Source: Lateolabrax maculatus (lineage: Eukaryota > Chordata > Actinopteri > Acropomatiformes > Lateolabracidae). Taken from it: a DNA stretch of 64,000 bases. Where the stretch lies: assembly GCA_031216445.1 (NCBI GenBank), contig CM062212.1, positions 23,850,703 to 23,914,702 on the forward strand, in the 5' to 3' direction. The position numbers were made by a program, and so were the translations under genes. The notes beneath the pieces were generated by a model. It saw only the letters and a program-made list of their open reading frames with translations. It was not told the DNA's origin and searched no databases. This document shows positions 1 through 14,500 of the stretch, piece by piece. Position 1 is the stretch's first letter; the number at the start of each line of letters is the position of its first letter.

Positions 1-3000
1 ATAAACATCAACAGTCAAAAAACACCTTATTTCATCAAAAGAAGTTGATAAATAAGCAAACTTGCTCTGAATGATGTTATTCAACAGAAAGGAGTGTTTT
101 CATAATACTGTGACCATAATAAACATCAACAGTCATAAAACACCTTATTTCATCAAAAGAAGTTGATAAATAAGCAAACTTGCTCTGAATGATGTTATTC
201 AACAGAAAGGAGTGTTTTCATAATAATGTGACCATAATAAACATCAACAGTCATAAAACACCTTATTTCATCAAAAGAAGTTGATAAATAAGCAAACTTG
301 CTCTGAATGATGTTATTCAACAGAAAGGAGTGTTTTCATAATAATGTGACCATAATAAACATCAACAGTCAAAAAACACGTTATTTCATCAAAAGAAGTT
401 GATAAATAAGCAAAGTAAACATCAACAGAACTGAATGATGTTATTCAACAGAACTGAGTGTTTTCATAATAATGTGACCATAATAAACATCAACAGTCAT
501 AAAACACCTTATTTCAACAAAAGAAGTTGATAAACAAGCAAACTTGCTCTGAATGATGTTATTCAACAGAAAGGAGTGTTTTCATAATAATGTGACCATA
601 ATAAACATCAACAGTCATAAAACACCTTATTTCATCAAAAGAAGTTGATAAATAAGCAAACTTGCTCTGAATGATGTTATTCAACAGAACTGAGTGTTTC
701 CATGCTTCTGTTATGAAAATAAACATCAACAGTCAAAAAACACCTTATTTCATCAAAAGAAGTTGATAAATAAGCAAAGTAAACATCAACAGAACTGAAT
801 GATGTTATTCAACAGAACTGAGTGTTTTCATAATAATGTGACCATAATAAACATCAACTGTCATAAAACACCTTATCTGATCAAAAGAAGTTGATAAATA
901 AGCAAAGTAAACATCAACAGAACTGAATGATGTTATTCAACAGAACTGAGTGTTTTCATAATAATGTGACCATAATAAACATCAACAGTCATAAAACACC
1001 TTATTTCAACAAAAGAAGTTGATAAACAAGCAAACTTGCTCTGAATGATGTTATTCAACAGAAAGGAGTGTTTTCATAATAATGTGACCATAATAAACAT
1101 CAACAGTCATAAAACACCTTATTTCATCAAAAGAAGTTGATAAATAAGCAAACTTGCTCTGAATGATGTTATTCAACAGAAAGGAGTGTTTTCATAATAA
1201 TGTGACCATAATAAACATCAACAGTCATAAAACACCTTATTTCATCAAAAGAAGTTGATAAATAAGCAAACTTGCTCTGAATGATGTTATTCAACAGAAC
1301 TGAGTGTTTCCATGCTTCTGTTATGAAAATAAACATCAACAGTCAAAAAACACCTTATTTCATCAAAAGAAGTTGATAAATAAGCAAACTTGCTCTGAAT
1401 GATGTTATTCAACAGAAAGGAGTGTTTTCATAATAATGTGACCATAATAAACATCAACAGTCAAAAAACACGTTATTTCAACAAAAGAAGTTGATAAATA
1501 AGCAAAGTAAACATCAACAGAACTGAATGATGTTATTCAACAGAACTGAGTGTTTTCATAATAATGTGACCATAATAAACATCAACAGTCATAAAACACC
1601 TTATTTCAACAAAAGAAGTTGATAAACAAGCAAACTTGCTCTGAATGATGTTATTCAACAGAAAGGAGTGTTTTCATAATAATGTGACCATAATAAACAT
1701 CAACAGTCATAAAACACCTTATTTCATCAAAAGAAGTTGATAAATAAGCAAACTTGCTCTGAATGATGTTATTCAACAGAACTGAGTGTTTTCATAATAA
1801 TGTGACCATAATAAACATCAACAGTCATAAAACACCTTATTTCAACAAAAGAAGTTGATAAACAAGCAAACTTGCTCTGAATGATGTTATTCAACAGAAA
1901 GGAGTGTTTTCATAATAATGTGACCATAATAAACATCAACAGTCATAAAACACCTTATTTCATCAAAAGAAGTTGATAAATAAGCAAACTTGCTCTGAAT
2001 GATGTTATTCAACAGAAAGGAGTGTTTTCATAATAATGTGACCATAATAAACATCAACAGTCAAAAAACACCTTATTTCATCAAAAGAAGTTGATAAATA
2101 AGCAAAGTAAACATCAACAGAACTGAATGATGTTATTCAACAGAACTGAGTGTTTTCATAATAATGTGACCATAATAAACATCAACAGTCATAAAACACC
2201 TTATTTCAACAAAAGAAGTTGATAAACAAGCAAACTTGCTCTGAATGATGTTATTCAACAGAAAGGAGTGTTTTCATAATAATGTGACCATAATAAACAT
2301 CAACAGTCATAAAACACCTTATTTCATCAAAATAAGTTGATAAATAAGCAAACTTGCTCTGAATGATGTTATTCAACAGAAAGGAGTGTTTTCATAATAA
2401 TGTGACCATAATAAACATCAACAGTCAAAAAACACGTTATTTCATCAAAAGAAGTTGATAAATAAGCAAAGTAAACATCAACAGAACTGAATGATGTTAT
2501 TCAACAGAACTGAGTGTTTTCATAATAATGTGACCATAATAAACATCAACAGTCATAAAACACCTTATTTCAACAAAAGAAGTTGATAAACAAGCAAACT
2601 TGCTCTGAATGATGTTATTCAACAGAAAGGAGTGTTTTCATAATAATGTGACCATAATAAACATCAACAGTCATAAAACACCTTATTTCATCAAAAGAAG
2701 TTGATAAATAAGCAAACATGCTCTGAAAGATGTTATTCAACAGAACTGAGTGTTTCCATGCTTCTGTTATGAAAATAAACATAAACTGTCAAAACACACC
2801 TTATTTCATCAAAAGAAGTTGATAAATAAGCAAACTTGCTCTCAATGATGTTATTCAACAGAAAGGAGTGTTTTCATAATACTGTGATGAAAATAAACAT
2901 CAACTGTCAAAAAACACCTTATTTCATCAAAAGAAGTTGATAAATAAGCAAACTTGCTCTCAATGATGTTATTCAACAGAAAGGAGTGTTTTCATAATAA

Positions 3001-4820
3001 TGTGACCATAATAAACATCAACAGTCATAAAACACCTTATTTCATCAAAAGAAGTTGATAAATAAGCAAACTTGCTCTGAATGATGTTATTCAACAGAAC
3101 TGAGTGTTTTCATAATAATGTGACCATAATAAACATCAACTGTCATAAAACACCTTATCTGATCAAAAGAAGTTGATAAATAAGCAAAGTAAACATCAAC
3201 AGAACTGAATGATGTTATTCAACAGAACTGAGTGTTTTCATAATAATGTGACCATAATAAACATCAACAGTCATAAAACACCTTATTTCAACAAAAGAAG
3301 TTGATAAACAAGCAAACTTGCTCTGAATGATGTTATTCAACAGAAAGGAGTGTTTTCATAATAATGTGACCATAATAAACATCAACAGTCATAAAACACC
3401 TTATTTCATCAAAAGAAGTTGATAAATAAGCAAACTTGCTCTGAATGATGTTATTCAACAGAACTGAGTGTTTCCATGCTTCTGTTATGAAAATAAACAT
3501 CAACAGTCAAAAAACACCTTATTTCATCAAAAGAAGTTGATAAATAAGCAAACTTGCTCTGAATGATGTTATTCAACAGAAAGGAGTGTTTTCATAATAC
3601 TGTGACCATAATAAACATCAACAGTCATAAAACACCTTATTTCATCAAAAGAAGTTGATAAATAAGCAAACTTGCTCTGAATGATGTTATTCAACAGAAA
3701 GGAGTGTTTTCATAATAATGTGACCATAATAAACATCAACAGTCATAAAACACCTTATTTCATCAAAAGAAGTTGATAAATAAGCAAACTTGCTCTGAAT
3801 GATGTTATTCAACAGAAAGGAGTGTTTTCATAATAATGTGACCATAATAAACATCAACAGTCAAAAAACACGTTATTTCATCAAAAGAAGTTGATAAATA
3901 AGCAAAGTAAACATCAACAGAACTGAATGATGTTATTCAACAGAACTGAGTGTTTTCATAATAATGTGACCATAATAAACATCAACAGTCATAAAACACC
4001 TTATTTCAACAAAAGAAGTTGATAAACAAGCAAACTTGCTCTGAATGATGTTATTCAACAGAAAGGAGTGTTTTCATAATAATGTGACCATAATAAACAT
4101 CAACAGTCATAAAACACCTTATTTCATCAAAAGAAGTTGATAAATAAGCAAACTTGCTCTGAATGATGTTATTCAACAGAACTGAGTGTTTCCATGCTTC
4201 TGTTATGAAAATAAACATCAACAGTCAAAAAACACCTTATTTCATCAAAAGAAGTTGATAAATAAGCAAAGTAAACATCAACAGAACTGAATGATGTTAT
4301 TCAACAGAACTGAGTGTTTTCATAATAATGTGACCATAATAAACATCAACTGTCATAAAACACCTTATCTGATCAAAAGAAGTTGATAAATAAGAAAAGT
4401 AAACATCAACAGAACTGAATGATGTTATTCAACAGAACTGAGTGTTTTCATAATAATGTGACCATAATAAACATCAACAGTCATAAAACACCTTATTTCA
4501 ACAAAAGAAGTTGATAAACAAGCAAACTTGCTCTGAATGATGTTATTCAACAGAAAGGAGTGTTTTCATAATAATGTGACCATAATAAACATCAACAGTC
4601 ATAAAACACCTTATTTCATCAAAAGAAGTTGATAAATAAGCAAACTTGCTCTGAATGATGTTATTCAACAGAAAGGAGTGTTTTCATAATAATGTGACCA
4701 TAATAAACATCAACAGTCATAAAACACCTTATTTCATCAAAAGAAGTTGATAAATAAGCAAACTTGCTCTGAATGATGTTATTCAACAGAACTGAGTGTT
4801 TCCATGCTTCTGTTATGAAA
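1..4820. repeat. Family A segmental duplication, left copy
   Basis: Six blocks delimited by the tttccatgcttctg tail: 1-718, 719-1328, 1329-2774, 2775-3492, 3493-4210 and 4211-4820. They contain 6, 5, 12, 6, 6 and 5 monomers (lengths 718, 610, 1446, 718, 718 and 610 bp). The same order of monomer types recurs at 11,539-16,112. Rare shared markers include catgctctgaaagatg near 2,717, ataaacataaactgtc at 2,775 and ctctcaatgatg near 2,840. This copy has three extra monomers (364 bp, 118+128+118) in the third block relative to the right copy, and lacks one 118-bp monomer in the fourth block. The last block (4,211-4,820) is also the first part of the 1,712-bp higher-order repeat. Confidence 0.88.
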
Positions 4821-5922
4821 ATAAACATCAACAGTCAAAAAACACCTTATTTCATCAAAAGAAGTTGATAAATAAGCAAACTTGCTCTGAATGATGTTAT
4901 TCAACAGAAAGGAGTGTTTTCATAATAATGTGACCATAATAAACATCAACAGTCATAAAACACCTTATTTCATCAAAAGAAGTTGATAAATAAGCAAAGT
5001 AAACATCAACAGAACTGAATGATGTTATTCAACAGAACTGAGTGTTTTCATAATAATGTGACCATAATAAACATCAACAGTCATAAAACACCTTATTTCA
5101 TCAAAAGAAGTTGATAAATAAGCAAAGTAAACATCAACAGAACTGAATGATGTTATTCAACAGAACTGAGTGTTTTCATAATAATGTGACCATAATAAAC
5201 ATCAACTGTCATAAAACACCTTATTTCATCAAAAGAAGTTGATAAATAAGCAAACTTGCTCTGAATGATGTTATTCAACAGAACTGAGTGTTTTCATAAT
5301 AATGTGACCATAATAAACATCAACTGTCATAAAACACGTTATTTCATCAAAAGAAGTTGATAAATAAGCAAAGTAAACATCAACAGAACTGAATGATGTT
5401 ATTCAACAGAACTGAGTGTTTTCATAATAATGTGACCATAATAAACATCAACAGTCATAAAACACCTTATTTCATCAAAAGAAGTTGATAAATAAGCAAA
5501 CTTGCTCTGAATGATGTTATTCAACAGAACTGAGTGTTTTCATAATAATGTGACCATAATAAACATCAACTGTCATAAAACACCTTATTTGATCAAAAGA
5601 TGTTGATAAATAAGCAAAGTAAACATCAACAGAACTGAATGATGTTATTCAACAGAACTGAGTGTTTTCATAATAATGTGACCATAATAAACATCAACAG
5701 TCATAAAACACCTTATTTCAACAAAAGAAGTTGATAAACAAGCAAACTTGCTCTGAATGATGTTATTCAACAGAAAGGAGTGTTTTCATAATAATGTGAC
5801 CATAATAAACATCAACAGTCATAAAACACCTTATTTCATCAAAAGAAGTTGATAAATAAGCAAACTTGCTCTGAATGATGTTATTCAACAGAACTGAGTG
5901 TTTCCATGCTTCTGTTATGAAA
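4211..5922. repeat. Higher-order repeat unit, 14 monomers, copy 1
   Basis: A 1,712-bp unit made of a 610-bp five-monomer part (to 4,820) and a 1,102-bp nine-monomer part. It contains eight 118-bp and six 128-bp monomers, which sum exactly to 1,712. Distinctive members are a ctgtcat/ctgatc monomer with aagaaaagtaaac near 4,393, two adjacent 128-bp cagtcat monomers, a cacgttattt 128-bp monomer, and a ttgatc/agatgttg monomer near 5,590. The unit ends with the tttccatgcttctg tail at 5,905. Confidence 0.9.
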
Positions 5923-7506
5923 ATAAACATCAACAGTCAAAAAACACCTTATTTCATCAAAAGAAGTTGATAAATAAGCAAAGTAAACATCAACAGAACT
6001 GAATGATGTTATTCAACAGAACTGAGTGTTTTCATAATAATGTGACCATAATAAACATCAACTGTCATAAAACACCTTATCTGATCAAAAGAAGTTGATA
6101 AATAAGAAAAGTAAACATCAACAGAACTGAATGATGTTATTCAACAGAACTGAGTGTTTTCATAATAATGTGACCATAATAAACATCAACAGTCATAAAA
6201 CACCTTATTTCAACAAAAGAAGTTGATAAACAAGCAAACTTGCTCTGAATGATGTTATTCAACAGAAAGGAGTGTTTTCATAATAATGTGACCATAATAA
6301 ACATCAACAGTCATAAAACACCTTATTTCATCAAAAGAAGTTGATAAATAAGCAAACTTGCTCTGAATGATGTTATTCAACAGAAAGGAGTGTTTTCATA
6401 ATAATGTGACCATAATAAACATCAACAGTCATAAAACACCTTATTTCATCAAAAGAAGTTGATAAATAAGCAAACTTGCTCTGAATGATGTTATTCAACA
6501 GAACTGAGTGTTTCCATGCTTCTGTTATGAAAATAAACATCAACAGTCAAAAAACACCTTATTTCATCAAAAGAAGTTGATAAATAAGCAAACTTGCTCT
6601 GAATGATGTTATTCAACAGAAAGGAGTGTTTTCATAATAATGTGACCATAATAAACATCAACAGTCATAAAACACCTTATTTCATCAAAAGAAGTTGATA
6701 AATAAGCAAAGTAAACATCAACAGAACTGAATGATGTTATTCAACAGAACTGAGTGTTTTCATAATAATGTGACCATAATAAACATCAACAGTCATAAAA
6801 CACCTTATTTCATCAAAAGAAGTTGATAAATAAGCAAAGTAAACATCAACAGAACTGAATGATGTTATTCAACAGAACTGAGTGTTTTCATAATAATGTG
6901 ACCATAATAAACATCAACTGTCATAAAACACCTTATTTCATCAAAAGAAGTTGATAAATAAGCAAACTTGCTCTGAATGATGTTATTCAACAGAACTGAG
7001 TGTTTTCATAATAATGTGACCATAATAAACATCAACAGTCATAAAACACCTTATTTCATCAAAAGAAGTTGATAAATAAGCAAACTTGCTCTGAATGATG
7101 TTATTCAACAGAACTGAGTGTTTTCATAATAATGTGACCATAATAAACATCAACTGTCATAAAACACCTTATTTGATCAAAAGATGTTGATAAATAAGCA
7201 AAGTAAACATCAACAGAACTGAATGATGTTATTCAACAGAACTGAGTGTTTTCATAATAATGTGACCATAATAAACATCAACAGTCATAAAACACCTTAT
7301 TTCAACAAAAGAAGTTGATAAACAAGCAAACTTGCTCTGAATGATGTTATTCAACAGAAAGGAGTGTTTTCATAATAATGTGACCATAATAAACATCAAC
7401 AGTCATAAAACACCTTATTTCATCAAAAGAAGTTGATAAATAAGCAAACTTGCTCTGAATGATGTTATTCAACAGAACTGAGTGTTTCCATGCTTCTGTT
7501 ATGAAA
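5923..7506. repeat. Higher-order repeat unit, copy 2, 13 monomers
   Basis: Same monomer order as the preceding unit but 1,584 bp long, exactly 128 bp shorter. The 610-bp part (to 6,532) is intact. The second part is 974 bp instead of 1,102 bp because the ctgtcat monomer carrying cacgttattt and gtaaacatcaac is absent, leaving two aactgag-type 118-bp monomers adjacent. This is what a one-monomer unequal exchange would produce. Confidence 0.9.
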
Positions 7507-9218
7507 ATAAACATCAACAGTCAAAAAACACCTTATTTCATCAAAAGAAGTTGATAAATAAGCAAAGTAAACATCAACAGAACTGAATGATGTTATTCAA
7601 CAGAACTGAGTGTTTTCATAATAATGTGACCATAATAAACATCAACTGTCATAAAACACCTTATCTGATCAAAAGAAGTTGATAAATAAGAAAAGTAAAC
7701 ATCAACAGAACTGAATGATGTTATTCAACAGAACTGAGTGTTTTCATAATAATGTGACCATAATAAACATCAACAGTCATAAAACACCTTATTTCAACAA
7801 AAGAAGTTGATAAACAAGCAAACTTGCTCTGAATGATGTTATTCAACAGAAAGGAGTGTTTTCATAATAATGTGACCATAATAAACATCAACAGTCATAA
7901 AACACCTTATTTCATCAAAAGAAGTTGATAAATAAGCAAACTTGCTCTGAATGATGTTATTCAACAGAAAGGAGTGTTTTCATAATAATGTGACCATAAT
8001 AAACATCAACAGTCATAAAACACCTTATTTCATCAAAAGAAGTTGATAAATAAGCAAACTTGCTCTGAATGATGTTATTCAACAGAACTGAGTGTTTCCA
8101 TGCTTCTGTTATGAAAATAAACATCAACAGTCAAAAAACACCTTATTTCATCAAAAGAAGTTGATAAATAAGCAAACTTGCTCTGAATGATGTTATTCAA
8201 CAGAAAGGAGTGTTTTCATAATAATGTGACCATAATAAACATCAACAGTCATAAAACACCTTATTTCATCAAAAGAAGTTGATAAATAAGCAAAGTAAAC
8301 ATCAACAGAACTGAATGATGTTATTCAACAGAACTGAGTGTTTTCATAATAATGTGACCATAATAAACATCAACAGTCATAAAACACCTTATTTCATCAA
8401 AAGAAGTTGATAAATAAGCAAAGTAAACATCAACAGAACTGAATGATGTTATTCAACAGAACTGAGTGTTTTCATAATAATGTGACCATAATAAACATCA
8501 ACTGTCATAAAACACCTTATTTCATCAAAAGAAGTTGATAAATAAGCAAACTTGCTCTGAATGATGTTATTCAACAGAACTGAGTGTTTTCATAATAATG
8601 TGACCATAATAAACATCAACTGTCATAAAACACGTTATTTCATCAAAAGAAGTTGATAAATAAGCAAAGTAAACATCAACAGAACTGAATGATGTTATTC
8701 AACAGAACTGAGTGTTTTCATAATAATGTGACCATAATAAACATCAACAGTCATAAAACACCTTATTTCATCAAAAGAAGTTGATAAATAAGCAAACTTG
8801 CTCTGAATGATGTTATTCAACAGAACTGAGTGTTTTCATAATAATGTGACCATAATAAACATCAACTGTCATAAAACACCTTATTTGATCAAAAGATGTT
8901 GATAAATAAGCAAAGTAAACATCAACAGAACTGAATGATGTTATTCAACAGAACTGAGTGTTTTCATAATAATGTGACCATAATAAACATCAACAGTCAT
9001 AAAACACCTTATTTCAACAAAAGAAGTTGATAAACAAGCAAACTTGCTCTGAATGATGTTATTCAACAGAAAGGAGTGTTTTCATAATAATGTGACCATA
9101 ATAAACATCAACAGTCATAAAACACCTTATTTCATCAAAAGAAGTTGATAAATAAGCAAACTTGCTCTGAATGATGTTATTCAACAGAACTGAGTGTTTC
9201 CATGCTTCTGTTATGAAA
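7507..9218. repeat. Higher-order repeat unit, 14 monomers, copy 3
   Basis: A full 1,712-bp unit (610 + 1,102 bp) with the same order of monomer subtypes as the unit at 4,211-5,922. It includes the aagaaaagtaaac variant near 7,690, the cacgttattt 128-bp monomer near 8,633 and the ttgatc/agatgttg monomer near 8,885. It ends with the tttccatgcttctg tail at 9,201. Confidence 0.9.
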
Positions 9219-10930
9219 ATAAACATCAACAGTCAAAAAACACCTTATTTCATCAAAAGAAGTTGATAAATAAGCAAAGTAAACATCAACAGAACTGAAT
9301 GATGTTATTCAACAGAACTGAGTGTTTTCATAATAATGTGACCATAATAAACATCAACTGTCATAAAACACCTTATCTGATCAAAAGAAGTTGATAAATA
9401 AGAAAAGTAAACATCAACAGAACTGAATGATGTTATTCAACAGAACTGAGTGTTTTCATAATAATGTGACCATAATAAACATCAACAGTCATAAAACACC
9501 TTATTTCAACAAAAGAAGTTGATAAACAAGCAAACTTGCTCTGAATGATGTTATTCAACAGAAAGGAGTGTTTTCATAATAATGTGACCATAATAAACAT
9601 CAACAGTCATAAAACACCTTATTTCATCAAAAGAAGTTGATAAATAAGCAAACTTGCTCTGAATGATGTTATTCAACAGAAAGGAGTGTTTTCATAATAA
9701 TGTGACCATAATAAACATCAACAGTCATAAAACACCTTATTTCATCAAAAGAAGTTGATAAATAAGCAAACTTGCTCTGAATGATGTTATTCAACAGAAC
9801 TGAGTGTTTCCATGCTTCTGTTATGAAAATAAACATCAACAGTCAAAAAACACCTTATTTCATCAAAAGAAGTTGATAAATAAGCAAACTTGCTCTGAAT
9901 GATGTTATTCAACAGAAAGGAGTGTTTTCATAATAATGTGACCATAATAAACATCAACAGTCATAAAACACCTTATTTCATCAAAAGAAGTTGATAAATA
10001 AGCAAAGTAAACATCAACAGAACTGAATGATGTTATTCAACAGAACTGAGTGTTTTCATAATAATGTGACCATAATAAACATCAACAGTCATAAAACACC
10101 TTATTTCATCAAAAGAAGTTGATAAATAAGCAAAGTAAACATCAACAGAACTGAATGATGTTATTCAACAGAACTGAGTGTTTTCATAATAATGTGACCA
10201 TAATAAACATCAACTGTCATAAAACACCTTATTTCATCAAAAGAAGTTGATAAATAAGCAAACTTGCTCTGAATGATGTTATTCAACAGAACTGAGTGTT
10301 TTCATAATAATGTGACCATAATAAACATCAACTGTCATAAAACACGTTATTTCATCAAAAGAAGTTGATAAATAAGCAAAGTAAACATCAACAGAACTGA
10401 ATGATGTTATTCAACAGAACTGAGTGTTTTCATAATAATGTGACCATAATAAACATCAACAGTCATAAAACACCTTATTTCATCAAAAGAAGTTGATAAA
10501 TAAGCAAACTTGCTCTGAATGATGTTATTCAACAGAACTGAGTGTTTTCATAATAATGTGACCATAATAAACATCAACTGTCATAAAACACCTTATTTGA
10601 TCAAAAGATGTTGATAAATAAGCAAAGTAAACATCAACAGAACTGAATGATGTTATTCAACAGAACTGAGTGTTTTCATAATAATGTGACCATAATAAAC
10701 ATCAACAGTCATAAAACACCTTATTTCAACAAAAGAAGTTGATAAACAAGCAAACTTGCTCTGAATGATGTTATTCAACAGAAAGGAGTGTTTTCATAAT
10801 AATGTGACCATAATAAACATCAACAGTCATAAAACACCTTATTTCATCAAAAGAAGTTGATAAATAAGCAAACTTGCTCTGAATGATGTTATTCAACAGA
10901 ACTGAGTGTTTCCATGCTTCTGTTATGAAA
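9219..10930. repeat. Higher-order repeat unit, 14 monomers, copy 4
   Basis: The fourth and last complete unit, again 610 + 1,102 bp, with the same diagnostic monomers: aagaaaagtaaac near 9,402, cacgttattt near 10,343 and ttgatc/agatgttg near 10,598. After its closing tail at 10,913 the array continues with a 608-bp five-monomer block, not with another nine-monomer part, so tandem propagation of the 1,712-bp unit stops here. Confidence 0.9.
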
Positions 10931-11538
10931 ATAAACATCAACAGTCAAAAAACACCTTATTTCATCAAAAGAAGTTGATAAATAAGCAAAGTAAACATCA
11001 ACAGAACTGAATGATGTTATTCAACAGAACTGAGTGTTTTCATAATAATGTGACCATAATACATCAACTGTCATAAAACACCTCATCTGATCAAAAGAAG
11101 TTGATAAATAAGCAAAGTAAACATCAACAGAACTGAATGATGTTATTCAACAGAACTGAGTGTTTTCATAATAATGTGACCATAATAAACATCAACAGTC
11201 ATAAAACACCTTATTTCAACAAAAGAAGTTGATAAACAAGCAAACTTGCTCTGAATGATGTTATTCAACAGAAAGGAGTGTTTTCATAATAATGTGACCA
11301 TAATAAACATCAACAGTCATAAAACACCTTATTTCATCAAAAGAAGTTGATAAATAAGCAAACTTGCTCTGAATGATGTTATTCAACAGAAAGGAGTGTT
11401 TTCATAATAATGTGACCATAATAAACATCAACAGTCATAAAACACCTTATTTCATCAAAAGAAGTTGATAAATAAGCAAACTTGCTCTGAATGATGTTAT
11501 TCAACAGAACTGAGTGTTTCCATGCTTCTGTTATGAAA
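10931..11538. repeat. Family A five-monomer block with 2-bp deletion
   Basis: Corresponds to the 610-bp five-monomer block seen at 719-1,328 and elsewhere, but is 608 bp. Near 11,057 the monomer start reads ccataatacatcaac where other copies read ccataataaacatcaac, and the next monomer has cctcatctgatc in place of ccttatctgatc. It has agcaaagtaaac, as at 719-1,328, and not the aagaaaagtaaac variant of the four neighbouring units. It therefore belongs with the flanking duplication family and not with the 14-monomer repeat. Confidence 0.8.
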
Positions 11539-14500
11539 ATAAACATCAACAGTCAAAAAACACCTTATTTCATCAAAAGAAGTTGATAAATAAGCAAACT
11601 TGCTCTGAATGATGTTATTCAACAGAAAGGAGTGTTTTCATAATACTGTGACCATAATAAACATCAACAGTCATAAAACACCTTATTTCATCAAAAGAAG
11701 TTGATAAATAAGCAAACTTGCTCTGAATGATGTTATTCAACAGAAAGGAGTGTTTTCATAATAATGTGACCATAATAAACATCAACAGTCATAAAACACC
11801 TTATTTCATCAAAAGAAGTTGATAAATAAGCAAACTTGCTCTGAATGATGTTATTCAACAGAAAGGAGTGTTTTCATAATAATGTGACCATAATAAACAT
11901 CAACAGTCAAAAAACACCTTATTTCATCAAAAGAAGTTGATAAATAAGCAAAGTAAACATCAACAGAACTGAATGATGTTATTCAACAGAACTGAGTGTT
12001 TTCATAATAATGTGACCATAATAAACATCAACAGTCATAAAACACCTTATTTCAACAAAAGAAGTTGATAAACAAGCAAACTTGCTCTGAATGATGTTAT
12101 TCAACAGAAAGGAGTGTTTTCATAATAATGTGACCATAATAAACATCAACAGTCATAAAACACCTTATTTCATCAAAAGAAGTTGATAAATAAGCAAACT
12201 TGCTCTGAATGATGTTATTCAACAGAACTGAGTGTTTCCATGCTTCTGTTATGAAAATAAACATCAACAGTCAAAAAACACCTTATTTCATCAAAAGAAG
12301 TTGATAAATAAGCAAAGTAAACATCAACAGAACTGAATGATGTTATTCAACAGAACTGAGTGTTTTCATAATAATGTGACCATAATAAACATCAACTGTC
12401 ATAAAACACCTTATCTGATCAAAAGAAGTTGATAAATAAGTAAAGTAAACATCAACAGAACTGAATGATGTTATTCAACAGAACTGAGTGTTTTCATAAT
12501 AATGTGACCATAATAAACATCAACAGTCATAAAACACCTTATTTCAACAAAAGAAGTTGATAAACAAGCAAACTTGCTCTGAATGATGTTATTCAACAGA
12601 AAGGAGTGTTTTCATAATAATGTGACCATAATAAACATCAACAGTCATAAAACACCTTATTTCATCAAAAGAAGTTGATAAATAAGCAAACTTGCTCTGA
12701 ATGATGTTATTCAACAGAAAGGAGTGTTTTCATAATAATGTGACCATAATAAACATCAACAGTCATAAAACACCTTATTTCATCAAAAGAAGTTGATAAA
12801 TAAGCAAACTTGCTCTGAATGATGTTATTCAACAGAACTGAGTGTTTCCATGCTTCTGTTATGAAAATAAACATCAACAGTCAAAAAACACCTTATTTCA
12901 TCAAAAGAAGTTGATAAATAAGCAAACTTGCTCTGAATGATGTTATTCAACAGAAAGGAGTGTTTTCATAATAATGTGACCATAATAAACATCAACAGTC
13001 AAAAAACACGTTATTTCAACAAAAGAAGTTGATAAATAAGCAAAGTAAACATCAACAGAACTGAATGATGTTATTCAACAGAACTGAGTGTTTTCATAAT
13101 AATGTGACCATAATAAACATCAACAGTCATAAAACACCTTATTTCAACAAAAGAAGTTGATAAACAAGCAAACTTGCTCTGAATGATGTTATTCAACAGA
13201 AAGGAGTGTTTTCATAATAATGTGACCATAATAAACATCAACAGTCATAAAACACCTTATTTCATCAAAAGAAGTTGATAAATAAGCAAACTTGCTCTGA
13301 ATGATGTTATTCAACAGAACTGAGTGTTTTCATAATAATGTGACCATAATAAACATCAACAGTCATAAAACACCTTATTTCAACAAAAGAAGTTGATAAA
13401 CAAGCAAACTTGCTCTGAATGATGTTATTCAACAGAAAGGAGTGTTTTCATAATAATGTGACCATAATAAACATCAACAGTCATAAAACACCTTATTTCA
13501 TCAAAAGAAGTTGATAAATAAGCAAACTTGCTCTGAATGATGTTATTCAACAGAAAGGAGTGTTTTCATAATAATGTGACCATAATAAACATCAACAGTC
13601 AAAAAACACCTTATTTCATCAAAAGAAGTTGATAAATAAGCAAAGTAAACATCAACAGAACTGAATGATGTTATTCAACAGAACTGAGTGTTTTCATAAT
13701 AATGTGACCATAATAAACATCAACAGTCATAAAACACCTTATTTCAACAAAAGAAGTTGATAAACAAGCAAACTTGCTCTGAATGATGTTATTCAACAGA
13801 AAGGAGTGTTTTCATAATAATGTGACCATAATAAACATCAACAGTCATAAAACACCTTATTTCATCAAAAGAAGTTGATAAATAAGCAAACATGCTCTGA
13901 AAGATGTTATTCAACAGAACTGAGTGTTTCCATGCTTCTGTTATGAAAATAAACATAAACTGTCAAAACACACCTTATTTCATCAAAAGAAGTTGATAAA
14001 TAAGCAAACTTGCTCTCAATGATGTTATTCAACAGAAAGGAGTGTTTTCATAATACTGTGATGAAAATAAACATCAACTGTCAAAAAACACCTTATTTCA
14101 TCAAAAGAAGTTGATAAATAAGCAAACTTGCTCTCAATGATGTTATTCAACAGAAAGGAGTGTTTTCATAATAATGTGACCATAATAAACATCAACAGTC
14201 ATAAAACACCTTATTTCATCAAAAGAAGTTGATAAATAAGCAAACTTGCTCTGAATGATGTTATTCAACAGAACTGAGTGTTTTCATAATAATGTGACCA
14301 TAATAAACATCAACTGTCATAAAACACCTTATCTGATCAAAAGAAGTTGATAAATAAGCAAAGTAAACATCAACAGAACTGAATGATGTTATTCAACAGA
14401 ACTGAGTGTTTTCATAATAATGTGACCATAATAAACATCAACAGTCATAAAACACCTTATTTCAACAAAAGAAGTTGATAAACAAGCAAACTTGCTCTGA

